Of a stretch of DNA of 47,156 bases, positions 1-8,474 are shown one piece after another (position 1 is the first letter of the stretch; every line of letters starts with the position of its first letter). The DNA lies in the NCBI GenBank assembly GCA_016871685.1, contig VHCM01000006.1, positions 1 to 47,156 of the forward strand, in the 5' to 3' direction. The notes under the pieces are model-generated. The model searched no databases. It was not told where the DNA came from and was given only the letters and a program-made list of their open reading frames with translations. This stretch comes from Verrucomicrobiota bacterium. Lineage in GTDB: Bacteria; Verrucomicrobiota; Verrucomicrobiia; Verrucomicrobiales; Akkermansiaceae. The position numbers were made by a program, and so were the translations under genes.

Positions 1-3000
1 CCGCCGCCGTTTTCATAAAATGCGATGGCGATCCGCACGGCGTCGCCTTGCAGGTTCGCCACGCCGGTGAGTTCGCGCGAAGGATGGTCGCCGTTGTTGT
101 TGACCACGAGTTCGCCATCGTTTTTGTCGAAGACGCCGTCGCCGTTGAGGTCGATCCAGATCACGCTGCCGTCGTCGCTGCGCGTGCCGAAGGTGTAGTC
201 CCCCTCCCCTTGCTTCGAGACATCGAACCATCCCTGCCACAGCACCGCGAATTGATCGGTCGAGGTGAGCCCGGGCATCGCCGCGAATCCGCTGCTGTTG
301 TAGGTGATGTTCGAGCCATCGACGAACGTGCCGCTGGGCAACACGCTGAGGAGATTGGAAATCGGATCCAGGAATGACGAACCGAAGGTTGTGTCATACG
401 TCGAGGCCACCATGCCCGAGGCCGCGACGATCACCGAGACACTGCGCGAGCGCGTGCCGGAGGCGTTGGTGGCACTGATCGTGTAAGTCGTGTTCGCCGC
501 AGGCGCGAGCACCAACGAGCCGGACACCGGCAACGCGCCAGACCCCGGGTCCGGAGAGAGCGTCACGGCATCGGCGTTGACCGACTGCCACGTCAAGGTG
601 ACCGCTGTTCCGGGCAGCACCACGCTTTGCGATGCGGCGAGGCTCACCGAGGGCAGGGCGACGTAGGGGTCGGTGGTTTGGAAATGCGCGGATCCGCCGA
701 TCGGATCCAACGCGGCGAAGCTGTGGCCGCTCCCCTGCTTGAACTTCGCCTGGAACGACTCGTTGCCGGTATTTTCATAATACGCGACGGCGATGCGCAC
801 CGAATCGCCGTCGAGCTGCATCGTGCGGGTCTGCCCGCTGGAGGGATTCCCTCCGCTGACGATTTTTTCGCCGACGTCCGCGAAGTCGCCGTCACCATTG
901 AGATCGAGGTAGATCGCACTGCCGTCGTCGGCCGCGGTGCCAAACGTGTAGATCCCCGGCCCGTCGATGCCGATGTCGAACCAGCCCTGCCAGAGCACCG
1001 AGAACGTGTCGCGAGTGGTCAGCCCGGGCAGACTCGTCGATCCGCCGATCTCGATCGGTCCGATCTGCTCGAAGGATCCGCTGGCAGTCGCATTGATCAG
1101 CGTGGACACCGGATCGATCGCCGATGCGCCGCTGAGCGTGTCGTAGGTGGTCGCGGCGAGCGATCCTTGGGCGACAAAGACGCTGACCGACTTGGTGCGC
1201 GTGATGCCGCCGCCGGTGGCGCTGAGCGTGTAGGTGGTCGTTGCGGCAGGCGTCAGCGTCAGCGAGCCATTCGGACCCTGCACGCCGATGCCGGGGTCGA
1301 TCGTGATGCTGTCCGTTCCGCTCACCGCCCAGTCGAGCGTGACCGATCCGCCGGCCTTGATCGCCGCGGTGCTGGCGTTGAAGGCGATTTCCGGCACGCC
1401 GGGGACGAGGTAGAACGACTCGGTGTAGGTTCTGCGCGTCGCGGGCAGAGCGGATTCCTGCGCGCTTTGCGTTTGCAAGACGTTCCATTCGACACCGTCG
1501 CGGCTGCCTTCGATCCGCCAAGCCACCGGATCGGTGCCGCTGTTTTCACCGGACGTCGCGAGGCGGTAGCCGATCGGCACGACCTGCGAGCCATAATCGA
1601 AGATGATTGGCGCAAACGAGAGATCATTTGAATATTCGATCCACACCGAGTCCGTGTCGCCATCGGTGAGGTTGAAGACCGAGCCGTAGCTCCAATCGAC
1701 CGCGCCCACCGACGATTCCGCGACGGCGAGCGGACCAGTGGTGCTGAAGAATTCGATTTCGCCGAGCGCGAATTCCACACCGTAGTTGCGTGGCCGGACC
1801 GGCACGAATCGCAGGTAGCGGTATGACCCGGGATCGACGAGGGTGAGCGTGAACGACTCGCTCTGCGTCCCTTGCGCGTTTTGCGCGGTGAGCGTGTAGG
1901 TCGTCGTCACCGATGGCGTCACGACCAACGATCCGACGGGCGGCAGCGGACCGCCTCCCGGGTCCGGGGAAATCGTCACGGAGTCCGCGCCGAGAACCGA
2001 CCACGACAGCGTCGCGGAGTTTCCCATTTCGACGAATCCGGATGCGGCGCGGAATGATGCGATCACCGGTGCGCCGGCCCGGCCATCGGGATCGAAGGTG
2101 TATTGGATCGCCGGAATGTTTTCTTCCGAATCATCACCGGTGCTGATTCCGAAGCCATAGCCATCCGGGATCTCCAGCGCATCGGGACTCAGGCGGATGA
2201 ACACATACTGCCCGGCGTTCGCGCCATTCGCATACGCTTGGTTGAGCCAGTAGCCCAGCGCTGCCGCGGCGCTGCCCGAGGTGCCCGAGCCGACTTGCGC
2301 GTCGAGCGGCGTCGATTCATTGAGAAATCCCGACTGCAACAACACGCCGCGCGTCAGGTGGTTGTCCGCGCCGTCGACCACGTCACTCCCCAGCGTGTAG
2401 GAATCGGGGCGGACGTCCGGCAACCCGAAGAGCTGGATCGGCGTGCGTCCGTTCGCACCCAGCGATCCGCCATACACCCGCAGCTTCAATTCCGCGGTGC
2501 TGAATCCTCCCGGGCCGAGATCCGGCAGTTGAAACGGAATGACGATGTGGCGCAACACATCGTCCAAAGGCAGGCGACCGACATCGAGCACCGCGAAGAA
2601 TTCACCACCGGGAAAATCACTCACCAATGAGCCGTCGTCGAGGTAGGTGAGATACTCGGCATCGTCGTAGGAAGCGGTCATCCGCCCGCGCGGCAGTTGC
2701 TCCACGACGACCCCGGCGAATGCGAGAGTGAAGCCCGCGGCATTGTTGGCGACGAGCGAGAAGTTCGTGCTCTGCGCGGGACGCAGCGTGATGCTGCCCG
2801 CCGGGTTGACCACGCCAATGCCGGTGATGTGGATGCTCGCGGCATCGGCGACGTTCCACGCCACAGTGATGCTCTCGCCTTCCTTGATCGTCGTCGGCGT
2901 CACGCTGAATTGATTGACCACCGGACTGCCCTCGGCCGAGGCGCCCTCGCCCGTGCCGTAGGTGGGAAACCCGTCCGACCATGCGCGCCGCGCGACGGGA

Positions 3001-4343
3001 ATGGTTTCGTTTTCCCGCTCGTCGACGAGAAACCAGTTGCTGCCGTCGATGCTGCCTTCGAGTCTCCAGCTCACCGGATCGCGTCCGTCCGCATCATTGC
3101 CGGTGGCGAACCGGTAGCCGGTGACCACCACGTTGCGGCCGAAGTTGAGAATGAGCGGTTTGCCATTGCGATCATACCACTTGGTCGAAAGCAGTTGATC
3201 CACTGCTTTGGGCGCCCCCTCGAAATCACTGATGCTGTTGGATCCGCCGGGATTGCTGGCGGAAGCACCGGTCACCGGCTCCGTGCCGAGCAGCAGTTGG
3301 AATTCCGACAACTGAGCTTCGGTTCCTCCGGCTCGCATCGCCAACGGAGTGAAACGGAAATACCGGTACACGGCCGGACCCGGCACGCCCACGGTGATCT
3401 TGCGCGACTTGCTGCCGGCGGCACTCTCGGCGATCAGCTCGTACGTCGTCGTCGCCACCGGCGTGATCTCGATGCTGCCCGTGGCAGCGACTTCGCCGAG
3501 GCCCGGCAGGATGCTGACCCGTGTGGCACCGCTCACGTCCCACGTGAGCGTCACCGGATCGCCAGACTCGACGAATCGGCTACTCGACGTGAACGCGCGG
3601 ATCGTCGCACCGGGCGCCTGGGTCACCGACAACCGCACGCGGTCCCAGAAACTCTGATTGCCTCCCGAAGCGATGCCGGAGGTGCTGTCGTCACGGCTGC
3701 CGAGCGACGCGATGAAGATCCCCACCCCGCCTTGACGCAAATGATCGTCCGCGCCGACCCGATAGGTGTGAATCACATCGCCCATCGTGCCGCTCTTGAA
3801 TCCGTTCGGTGGCACCGACACCGCGCTGCGCTGACTCACCACATTGCCGAGCCATCCGCTCGCGCCGGGCGCGCCGCTCTTGACCGCCAACCCGTCGCTG
3901 AAGCCGATGAACGAATCATCAGCCCAACGCGGCGTGGCAGTGCTGCTACCCGATCGATCGCCCGCGGCGATGGTCAGCGTGAGAAGATCGCCCTCGCCGA
4001 GATCCGACCACGACAATCCGGTGACCTGCGAGACCACAGCACCCGCTATCATCATCAAGGCCTGGTTGCCATCGGCCGGAACCAGGTTCTGCTTGCCCAC
4101 CGCCAGTTGAAGGCCAGCAGCAACCGCCGCGTTGTCGGTCGCGACCACGGTCCAGCCGCTCGGCATGCCGGAGGGAAAATCGCGCAGCTCGCCATAGGTG
4201 AAAAACGAGGGGTTCGAGCTCAGATCGCTCTCAAAATCCGGGTTGGAGATGTTCACGGATTCGGCCGCAAGCCATGGTGTGGCGCCAACCAGCGAGAAAA
4301 ACAACGAGGCGATGCCCGGAAACAGGCTGGGTTTGATCATCAT
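1..4343 (-). CDS. Large exported surface protein with Ig-like, discoidin-like and PA14-like modules (C-terminus off the window)
   Basis: Reading the minus strand from ATG at 4343 gives an uninterrupted frame of about 1447 codons to the left edge. The ORF track lists only out-of-frame fragments here because the frame never closes. It starts with a signal peptide (MMIKPSLFPGIASLFFSLVG, then ATPWLAA). By rough residue position the order is: N-terminal domain (30-245), Ig-like module (250-320, with VTLTWDVSGA and TTTYEL), discoidin/F5-8C-like domain (325-445), Ig-like (470-550), a beta-rich domain of unknown family (557-745), Ig-like (760-835), second discoidin-like domain (840-970), Ig-like (975-1055), PA14-like domain (1064-1214, YTFGTAADDGSAIYLDLNGD), Ig-like (1230-1305), and the start of a second PA14-like domain. 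The domain types suggest carbohydrate binding or adhesion at the cell surface, which is inference. Any catalytic or anchoring domain would lie beyond the edge. No Shine-Dalgarno precedes the start. Confidence 0.85.
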   Translation of the reverse strand, partial: MMIKPSLFPGIASLFFSLVGATPWLAAESVNISNPDFESDLSSNPSFFTYGELRDFPSGMPSGWTVVATDNAAVAAGLQLAVGKQNLVPADGNQALMMIAGAVVSQVTGLSWSDLGEGDLLTLTIAAGDRSGSSTATPRWADDSFIGFSDGLAVKSGAPGASGWLGNVVSQRSAVSVPPNGFKSGTMGDVIHTYRVGADDHLRQGGVGIFIASLGSRDDSTSGIASGGNQSFWDRVRLSVTQAPGATIRAFTSSSRFVESGDPVTLTWDVSGATRVSILPGLGEVAATGSIEITPVATTTYELIAESAAGSKSRKITVGVPGPAVYRYFRFTPLAMRAGGTEAQLSEFQLLLGTEPVTGASASNPGGSNSISDFEGAPKAVDQLLSTKWYDRNGKPLILNFGRNVVVTGYRFATGNDADGRDPVSWRLEGSIDGSNWFLVDERENETIPVARRAWSDGFPTYGTGEGASAEGSPVVNQFSVTPTTIKEGESITVAWNVADAASIHITGIGVVNPAGSITLRPAQSTNFSLVANNAAGFTLAFAGVVVEQLPRGRMTASYDDAEYLTYLDDGSLVSDFPGGEFFAVLDVGRLPLDDVLRHIVIPFQLPDLGPGGFSTAELKLRVYGGSLGANGRTPIQLFGLPDVRPDSYTLGSDVVDGADNHLTRGVLLQSGFLNESTPLDAQVGSGTSGSAAAALGYWLNQAYANGANAGQYVFIRLSPDALEIPDGYGFGISTGDDSEENIPAIQYTFDPDGRAGAPVIASFRAASGFVEMGNSATLSWSVLGADSVTISPDPGGGPLPPVGSLVVTPSVTTTYTLTAQNAQGTQSESFTLTLVDPGSYRYLRFVPVRPRNYGVEFALGEIEFFSTTGPLAVAESSVGAVDWSYGSVFNLTDGDTDSVWIEYSNDLSFAPIIFDYGSQVVPIGYRLATSGENSGTDPVAWRIEGSRDGVEWNVLQTQSAQESALPATRRTYTESFYLVPGVPEIAFNASTAAIKAGGSVTLDWAVSGTDSITIDPGIGVQGPNGSLTLTPAATTTYTLSATGGGITRTKSVSVFVAQGSLAATTYDTLSGASAIDPVSTLINATASGSFEQIGPIEIGGSTSLPGLTTRDTFSVLWQGWFDIGIDGPGIYTFGTAADDGSAIYLDLNGDGDFADVGEKIVSGGNPSSGQTRTMQLDGDSVRIAVAYYENTGNESFQAKFKQGSGHSFAALDPIGGSAHFQTTDPYVALPSVSLAASQSVVLPGTAVTLTWQSVNADAVTLSPDPGSGALPVSGSLVLAPAANTTYTISATNASGTRSRSVSVIVAASGMVASTYDTTFGSSFLDPISNLLSVLPSGTFVDGSNITYNSSGFAAMPGLTSTDQFAVLWQGWFDVSKQGEGDYTFGTRSDDGSVIWIDLNGDGVFDKNDGELVVNNNGDHPSRELTGVANLQGDAVRIAIAFYENGG

Positions 4344-4418
4344 GGGAACATCCGATGGATGGGTACAGCCTAGCTCCGGGCGCGTCAGCGACAAGGAACA
4401 ATTTCGTCGACCCGAGTG

Positions 4419-4429
4419 TGACAATGTCA
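4419..4429. promoter_or_regulatory. Short palindrome in the divergent promoter region
   Basis: TGACAATGTCA is a perfect 5+1+5 palindrome in the 164-bp gap between two divergent exported-protein genes. It lies about 75 bp upstream of the surface-protein start. It could be an operator shared by both promoters, but an 11-bp palindrome can occur by chance. I could not assign convincing -35/-10 boxes around it. Confidence 0.25.
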
Positions 4430-4507
4430 TCATATTGTAAATCAGCGGTTTTTCCTCCGCCCCATCCGGGATTGCGTTGTCTCCGTAAACCTCATCGGAT
4501 TTGACGC

Positions 4508-5404
4508 GTGCGGGGGATGCGTTTATCCACGGGGCTGATGCGAGTCTTTCAACCGATGGCAATGGCCGTGGCGTCGCTGATCATGGCGGTCAGCGCCCAT
4601 GCGCAGTTGGTCACTTCACTCAAGATTCCCAAGAAGATGCACCTCACCGGCGAGCCGGTGGCGGTGATCCTATCGGTGACGAATCACTCCGGAAGAGAAC
4701 TCGTGTTCCGTGGCGACGGCCGTTTTCCTTGGCTGCATTTCGAATGCACCGACGGGTCAGGACATTCGATTCCGGCGTCAGGCAGCGCGGCATTCGCCCC
4801 AATGAAAATCGCCGCCGGTCAGACGATGGCTCGCGAGATCGACCTCGGATCGATGTTCCAGCTCGAGCGCCCCGGCAGCTATTCGGTGTCGGCCACGATC
4901 CAGTCGCCGCTGGGCGACGGCCGGGCGTACCGCACCAACCGCGCGCACTTTGTCCAAAGCCCGGGCCGCAGCCTGTGGTCGCAGAAAATCGGCCGCGGCG
5001 GATCGGGCCGCACCCGAGAATTCCGTCTGCTCAGCTTCACCGGAGACAGCAAGTCCCAGGTCTATGCCCAGATCTTTGATCACTCGACCGGCCGGGTCGT
5101 CCGGACGTTCCCGCTCGGCGACGCGATGTCACTGCGCAAGCCCGTCGCCACCGTCGACCGCCAGCAGCAAATGCACGCGCTGTTCATGACCACCCCGAGC
5201 ATCTGGAGCCACTGCGTCATCGATACCCAAGGCCGAATGGTGGAACGCAACTTCCACAAGCTCGCCAGCACCGGCGACCCACGGCTCGTGATCTCGCCGG
5301 ACGGGTCGGTCCAGATCGTCAACAGTCAACCCTACGACCCGAAAGTCGAAGCCGCACGCCGTGCCACCATCCGAAAACTGTCCGATCGCCCGCAAATGCT
5401 CTGA
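4508..5404 (+). CDS. Exported protein of unknown function
   Basis: The 298-residue ORF opens with GTG. ATGs at residues 4 and 11 are equally possible, and the one at residue 11 (MRVFQPMAMAVASLIMAVSA) gives a tidy signal peptide ending AHA-Q. Residues about 35-150 look like an Ig-like beta-sandwich (LTGEPVAVILSVTNHSGREL, later LERPGSYSVSATI), as in secreted proteins that carry an N-terminal Ig-like domain. The C-terminal half (SQVYAQIFDHSTGRVVRTFP, then LVISPDGSVQIV) reads like short beta strands recording values, but I recognise no family. It is divergent from the large surface protein and just upstream of the amidase, which fits an envelope or periplasmic location. The function is unknown. 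Confidence 0.75.
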   Translation: MRGMRLSTGLMRVFQPMAMAVASLIMAVSAHAQLVTSLKIPKKMHLTGEPVAVILSVTNHSGRELVFRGDGRFPWLHFECTDGSGHSIPASGSAAFAPMKIAAGQTMAREIDLGSMFQLERPGSYSVSATIQSPLGDGRAYRTNRAHFVQSPGRSLWSQKIGRGGSGRTREFRLLSFTGDSKSQVYAQIFDHSTGRVVRTFPLGDAMSLRKPVATVDRQQQMHALFMTTPSIWSHCVIDTQGRMVERNFHKLASTGDPRLVISPDGSVQIVNSQPYDPKVEAARRATIRKLSDRPQML

Positions 5405-5493
5405 TTTTATCCAATTTGAGCCCACTTTTTTTTCTTTACAGATGGATGAAAATCAATTTTTCTTAATCATTCATTTCATTCATCCCGCAAGCC

Positions 5494-6135
5494 ATGTCCG
5501 TTTCACGCATCACTTCTTTGCTGTGTCTCGCCGCCGTGCTGTTGGCACCTGCGGCGATGGCGGCCGCATTCCGCACGGTGGTCATTGATCCGGGCCACGG
5601 CGGTCACGACTCGGGCGGCCGCTGGGGCAAGGTTTATGAAAAGCACATCGCGCTCGACACCGCGCTGCGGCTTGAGAAGCACCTGCGCAAGATGGGCTAT
5701 CGCACGGTGATGACCCGGCGTGACGATCGGTTTCTGACGCTGCCGCAGCGGGTCGAGTTCGCCAACCGCCATCGCGAGGCCATCTTCGTGAGCGTCCACT
5801 ACAACTACACTTGGAAGCAGCAGGTCCAGGGAGTCGAGACGTTTTACTTCAATCAAGACGGCTGGAACCTGGCCAACCACGTCCAACGCTCGATGATCCA
5901 GCGCACCCGCTCGGAGGACCGCCAAGCCCGCTTCGCCCGCTACTACGTGATCCGTAACTGCAAGCTGCCCTCCATTCTGGTTGAAGGCGGATTCGTCAGC
6001 AATGAGGAGGAGCGCAAGCTGATGAAATCCGGCGGGTTCCGCGAGGCGATCGCCCGCGGCATCGCCGAAGGCATCGACCGCTATCGCAAAGCGGAGGAAA
6101 CCACCAAGGGCAGGCCGACCGGTGCCCGAGGATAA
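5494..6135 (+). CDS. N-acetylmuramoyl-L-alanine amidase (Amidase_3 family)
   Basis: This zinc amidase cleaves the bond between N-acetylmuramic acid and the L-Ala of the stem peptide in periplasmic peptidoglycan. The 213-residue protein has a signal peptide (LLCLAAVLLAPAAMAAA) and then one catalytic domain. The family signatures are present: IDPGHGGHD with zinc ligand His35, a Glu near residue 49 (KVYEKHIALD), SVHYN with the second His near 102, and VEGGFVSN with catalytic Glu near 164. No SPOR, AMIN or LysM targeting domain is attached, so it is a minimal form. The gene follows an AT-rich leader without a Shine-Dalgarno. Ten bases after its stop begins a remnant that looks like the start of an NAD(P)H-hydrate epimerase. 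Confidence 0.93.
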   Translation: MSVSRITSLLCLAAVLLAPAAMAAAFRTVVIDPGHGGHDSGGRWGKVYEKHIALDTALRLEKHLRKMGYRTVMTRRDDRFLTLPQRVEFANRHREAIFVSVHYNYTWKQQVQGVETFYFNQDGWNLANHVQRSMIQRTRSEDRQARFARYYVIRNCKLPSILVEGGFVSNEEERKLMKSGGFREAIARGIAEGIDRYRKAEETTKGRPTGARG

Positions 6136-6144
6136 ATCGGACGA

Positions 6145-6375
6145 ATGAGCGCGGTCACCCGCTCGGAAATGTTGGCGGCCGAATCGGCGGCCATCCGCGC
6201 AGGCTGGAGTGAGGAAGAGCTGCTCGATCTCGCAGGGTCCCGCCTCGGCCGTGCGATCGCCCGATTGGAAACACTCGCGTCGCTGAATGGTCGGTATGGA
6301 ATTTCTCAGTCCGCACAGAGTCAGGTGACGTGCGGAGCTCAAGAGTGGCACGGGCAGCTTGCCCGTGGCTTGTGA
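6145..6375 (+). pseudogene. Remnant resembling the N-terminus of NAD(P)H-hydrate epimerase (YjeF_N)
   Basis: The first 45 or so residues (VTRSEMLAAESAAIRAGWSE, then ELLDLAGSRLGRAIA) match the start of YjeF_N proteins, which repair hydrated NAD(P)H: an Ala/Glu-rich helix followed by the conserved LMExAG-type segment, here LLDLAG. After about residue 50 the similarity ends, and the frame runs through non-coding-looking sequence and a hairpin repeat to a stop at residue 77. Intact epimerases have over 200 residues and an NAD-binding fold, both missing here. Most likely it is a 5' fragment left after a deletion or repeat insertion. A small independent protein is possible but less likely. Confidence 0.5.
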
Positions 6376-6440
6376 AAACACCGGCGGGCCGCCCGTGCCC
6401 CCCTTGTGGAGAAAAGCGGGCGGGACACCCACGCTCCCTG
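6349..6440. repeat. GC-rich intergenic hairpin repeat
   Basis: CACGGGCA-GCT-TGCCCGTG (6349-6367) is a perfect 8-bp stem with a 3-base loop. It is followed by GGCGGGCCGCCC and by GCGGGCGGGACACCCACGCT. The last part shares a GGxxGGAxxCCxACGCTCCC pattern with the repeats at 11860 and 42141. The block lies between a gene remnant and the 3' end of glnB. It may work as a bidirectional terminator for the amidase and glnB transcripts, although there is no T-tract. Confidence 0.5.
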
Positions 6441-6450
6441 AAAACGCGCC

Positions 6451-6972
<522 letters not shown>

Positions 6973-7389
6973 TCATCCCTTCGATTTCAGCAGATCGCGG
7001 ATCTCGGCGAGCAGTTTTTCCTGGGCGGTGGGCTCCGGCGAATCGGCGCTGATCGCGGCGAGTTCCTTCGCCTTGTTGATCGCCTTGACGACGAGGAACA
7101 TGACAAAGGCGACGATGACGAAGTTGATCGCGACCGTCACGAAGCTGCCGTAGGCGAAGACCGCCCCCTGCTCGCGCGCCTGATCGAGAGTGGCGGCGGT
7201 GACCCTGGACGAAAGGCCGATGAACTTGTTGCTGAAGTCCATGCCACCGGAGATCTGGCCAACGACTGGCATCACGAGGTCCTCGATGAACGAGCCGGAG
7301 AGCTTGGTGAAGGCCGCGCCCATCACGAAGGCGACGGACATGTCGATGAGGTTGCCTTTGAGGGCGAATTTCTTGAATTCCTTGAACAT
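6973..7389 (-). CDS. mscL: Large-conductance mechanosensitive channel MscL
   Basis: MscL is a homopentameric inner-membrane channel that opens under extreme membrane tension and protects against hypo-osmotic lysis. The 138-residue protein has the N-terminal amphipathic helix and TM1 (FKKFALKGNLIDMSVAFVMG, then AAFTKLSGSFIEDLVMPVVG), a periplasmic loop, TM2 (FVTVAINFVIVAFVMFLVVK) and a charged C-terminal helix (AQEKLLAEIRDLLKSKG). Length and layout are typical. It is co-oriented with glnB 174 bp downstream, but glnB appears to have its own promoter. Divergent from deoC across 120 bp. Confidence 0.96.
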   Translation of the reverse strand: MFKEFKKFALKGNLIDMSVAFVMGAAFTKLSGSFIEDLVMPVVGQISGGMDFSNKFIGLSSRVTAATLDQAREQGAVFAYGSFVTVAINFVIVAFVMFLVVKAINKAKELAAISADSPEPTAQEKLLAEIRDLLKSKG

Positions 7390-7431
7390 GGGGGTGGATG
7401 GAAGGAATACCCAAGCATCCGACCCGCTCCG

Positions 7432-7480
7432 CTGCCAAGTGGATTTTCCCGGAGGTCGGCCGCCACTTCCCGCTTGGCAG
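7432..7480. promoter_or_regulatory. Inverted repeat between mscL and deoC
   Basis: CTGCCAAG at 7432-7439 and CTTGGCAG at 7473-7480 are perfect 8-bp inverted arms 33 bp apart. A second nested pair, AAGTGG (7437-7442) and CCACTT (7463-7468), overlaps them. The structure lies in the 120-bp divergent gap, where an operator for deoC or mscL would be expected. It is about 30 bp upstream of the deoC ATG, so it could also fold in a deoC leader. The regulator is unknown. Confidence 0.35.
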
Positions 7481-7509
7481 GGACTCTTCCATCAGGAAAC
7501 CATCAACTC

Positions 7510-8445
7510 ATGGCCATCACCCGCCCGCTCACGCTGCGCCGCCTGCTCGACGAGGTTGGGCCGGTCGATGCGGTGGGCCTCGACGAGCGGGTTGCCAAAT
7601 ACACGACGCGCAGCATCAAGCGCGACTCCAAGGTGCGCGGCCTGCGAATGGCGGTGTCGATGGTGGATCTCACCACGCTCGAAGGCAAGGACACGCCGGG
7701 CAAGGTGGCCTCGCTGTGTCGCAAGGCGTTGAGGCCGCACGATGCAGCGGACACGCCGCAAGTCGCCGCGGTGTGCGTCTATCCGTCGATGGTGCGACAC
7801 GCCGTCGGCCACGTCCGCGGCACGGGCGTGCGTGTGGCTTCGGTGGCCACCGCGTTTCCGTCGGGTCAGACACCGCTCAAGACCCGGCTCGCGGAGGTGA
7901 AACAAGCGGTGACCGACGGGGCGGACGAAATCGACATGGTGATCCGGCGCGGCGCGTTCCTCGCCGGGCGGCTCGACGAGGTGCGGGACGAAATCGCGGC
8001 GGTGGTCGACGCCTGCGGCAACGCCGTGCTCAAGGTGATTCTCGAGACGAGCGAGCTGGAGACGCCCGATCACATTCGCGCGGCGTCGTTTCTCGCGATG
8101 CAGGTGCTGCGCGACGGCGATTTCATCAAGACGTCCACCGGCAAGACCTCGTCCAACGCGACGCTGGCGAACAACCAGGTGATGATCGACGCGATCCGCG
8201 ACCACTACCTCGCCACCGGCACGCGCATCGGCATGAAACCCGCAGGCGGCATCCGCACCGCCAAGCAGGCGCTGCATTACCTTGTCGCGGTCAAGGAGAC
8301 GCTGGGCGACGAATGGCTCCACCCATCGCGCTACCGGTTCGGCGCATCATCACTGCTCAACGACCTGCTTCGCCAGCTCGAAACCCAGCGCGGCGGCGCA
8401 TACCCCGCCCCGTGGTCGTTCTCCGAAGATTCCGGTGGCTATTGA
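7510..8445 (+). CDS. deoC: Deoxyribose-phosphate aldolase
   Basis: DeoC is a class I aldolase that splits 2-deoxyribose-5-phosphate into acetaldehyde and glyceraldehyde-3-phosphate in deoxynucleoside catabolism. The 311-residue protein carries the family residues: Asp in DEIDMVI, a Lys in VLKVILETSELE, the Schiff-base Lys in FIKTSTGKTSSNAT, and the second active-site Lys in MKPAGGIRTAKQA. It ends in Tyr (SEDSGGY), like the catalytically important C-terminal Tyr of the E. coli enzyme. The ATG at 7510 is chosen because the track's longer version runs back through intergenic sequence. The ALDH starts 29 bp downstream and probably shares the transcript. Confidence 0.96.
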   Translation: MAITRPLTLRRLLDEVGPVDAVGLDERVAKYTTRSIKRDSKVRGLRMAVSMVDLTTLEGKDTPGKVASLCRKALRPHDAADTPQVAAVCVYPSMVRHAVGHVRGTGVRVASVATAFPSGQTPLKTRLAEVKQAVTDGADEIDMVIRRGAFLAGRLDEVRDEIAAVVDACGNAVLKVILETSELETPDHIRAASFLAMQVLRDGDFIKTSTGKTSSNATLANNQVMIDAIRDHYLATGTRIGMKPAGGIRTAKQALHYLVAVKETLGDEWLHPSRYRFGASSLLNDLLRQLETQRGGAYPAPWSFSEDSGGY

Positions 8446-8474
8446 ACCCCGCATTTTCCAAGCCCCCTCCGACC

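Noticed and set aside
627-1631. 334-aa plus-strand ORF
   Set aside because: Antisense shadow of the same surface protein; composition is typical of a GC-rich complementary frame.
2697-4373. 558-aa plus-strand ORF
   Set aside because: It is antisense to the surface-protein gene, has Arg/His-rich low-complexity composition and no domain pattern. The minus frame has a signal peptide and repeated domains.
5428-5440. T-rich run after the 298-aa protein as a terminator
   Set aside because: No stem of useful length precedes the T-tract.
7398-8474. N-terminal part of the 853-aa ORF ahead of the ALDH
   Set aside because: Out-of-frame reading of deoC; the real ALDH starts at MPAKSKR. There is no DeoC-ALDH fusion.
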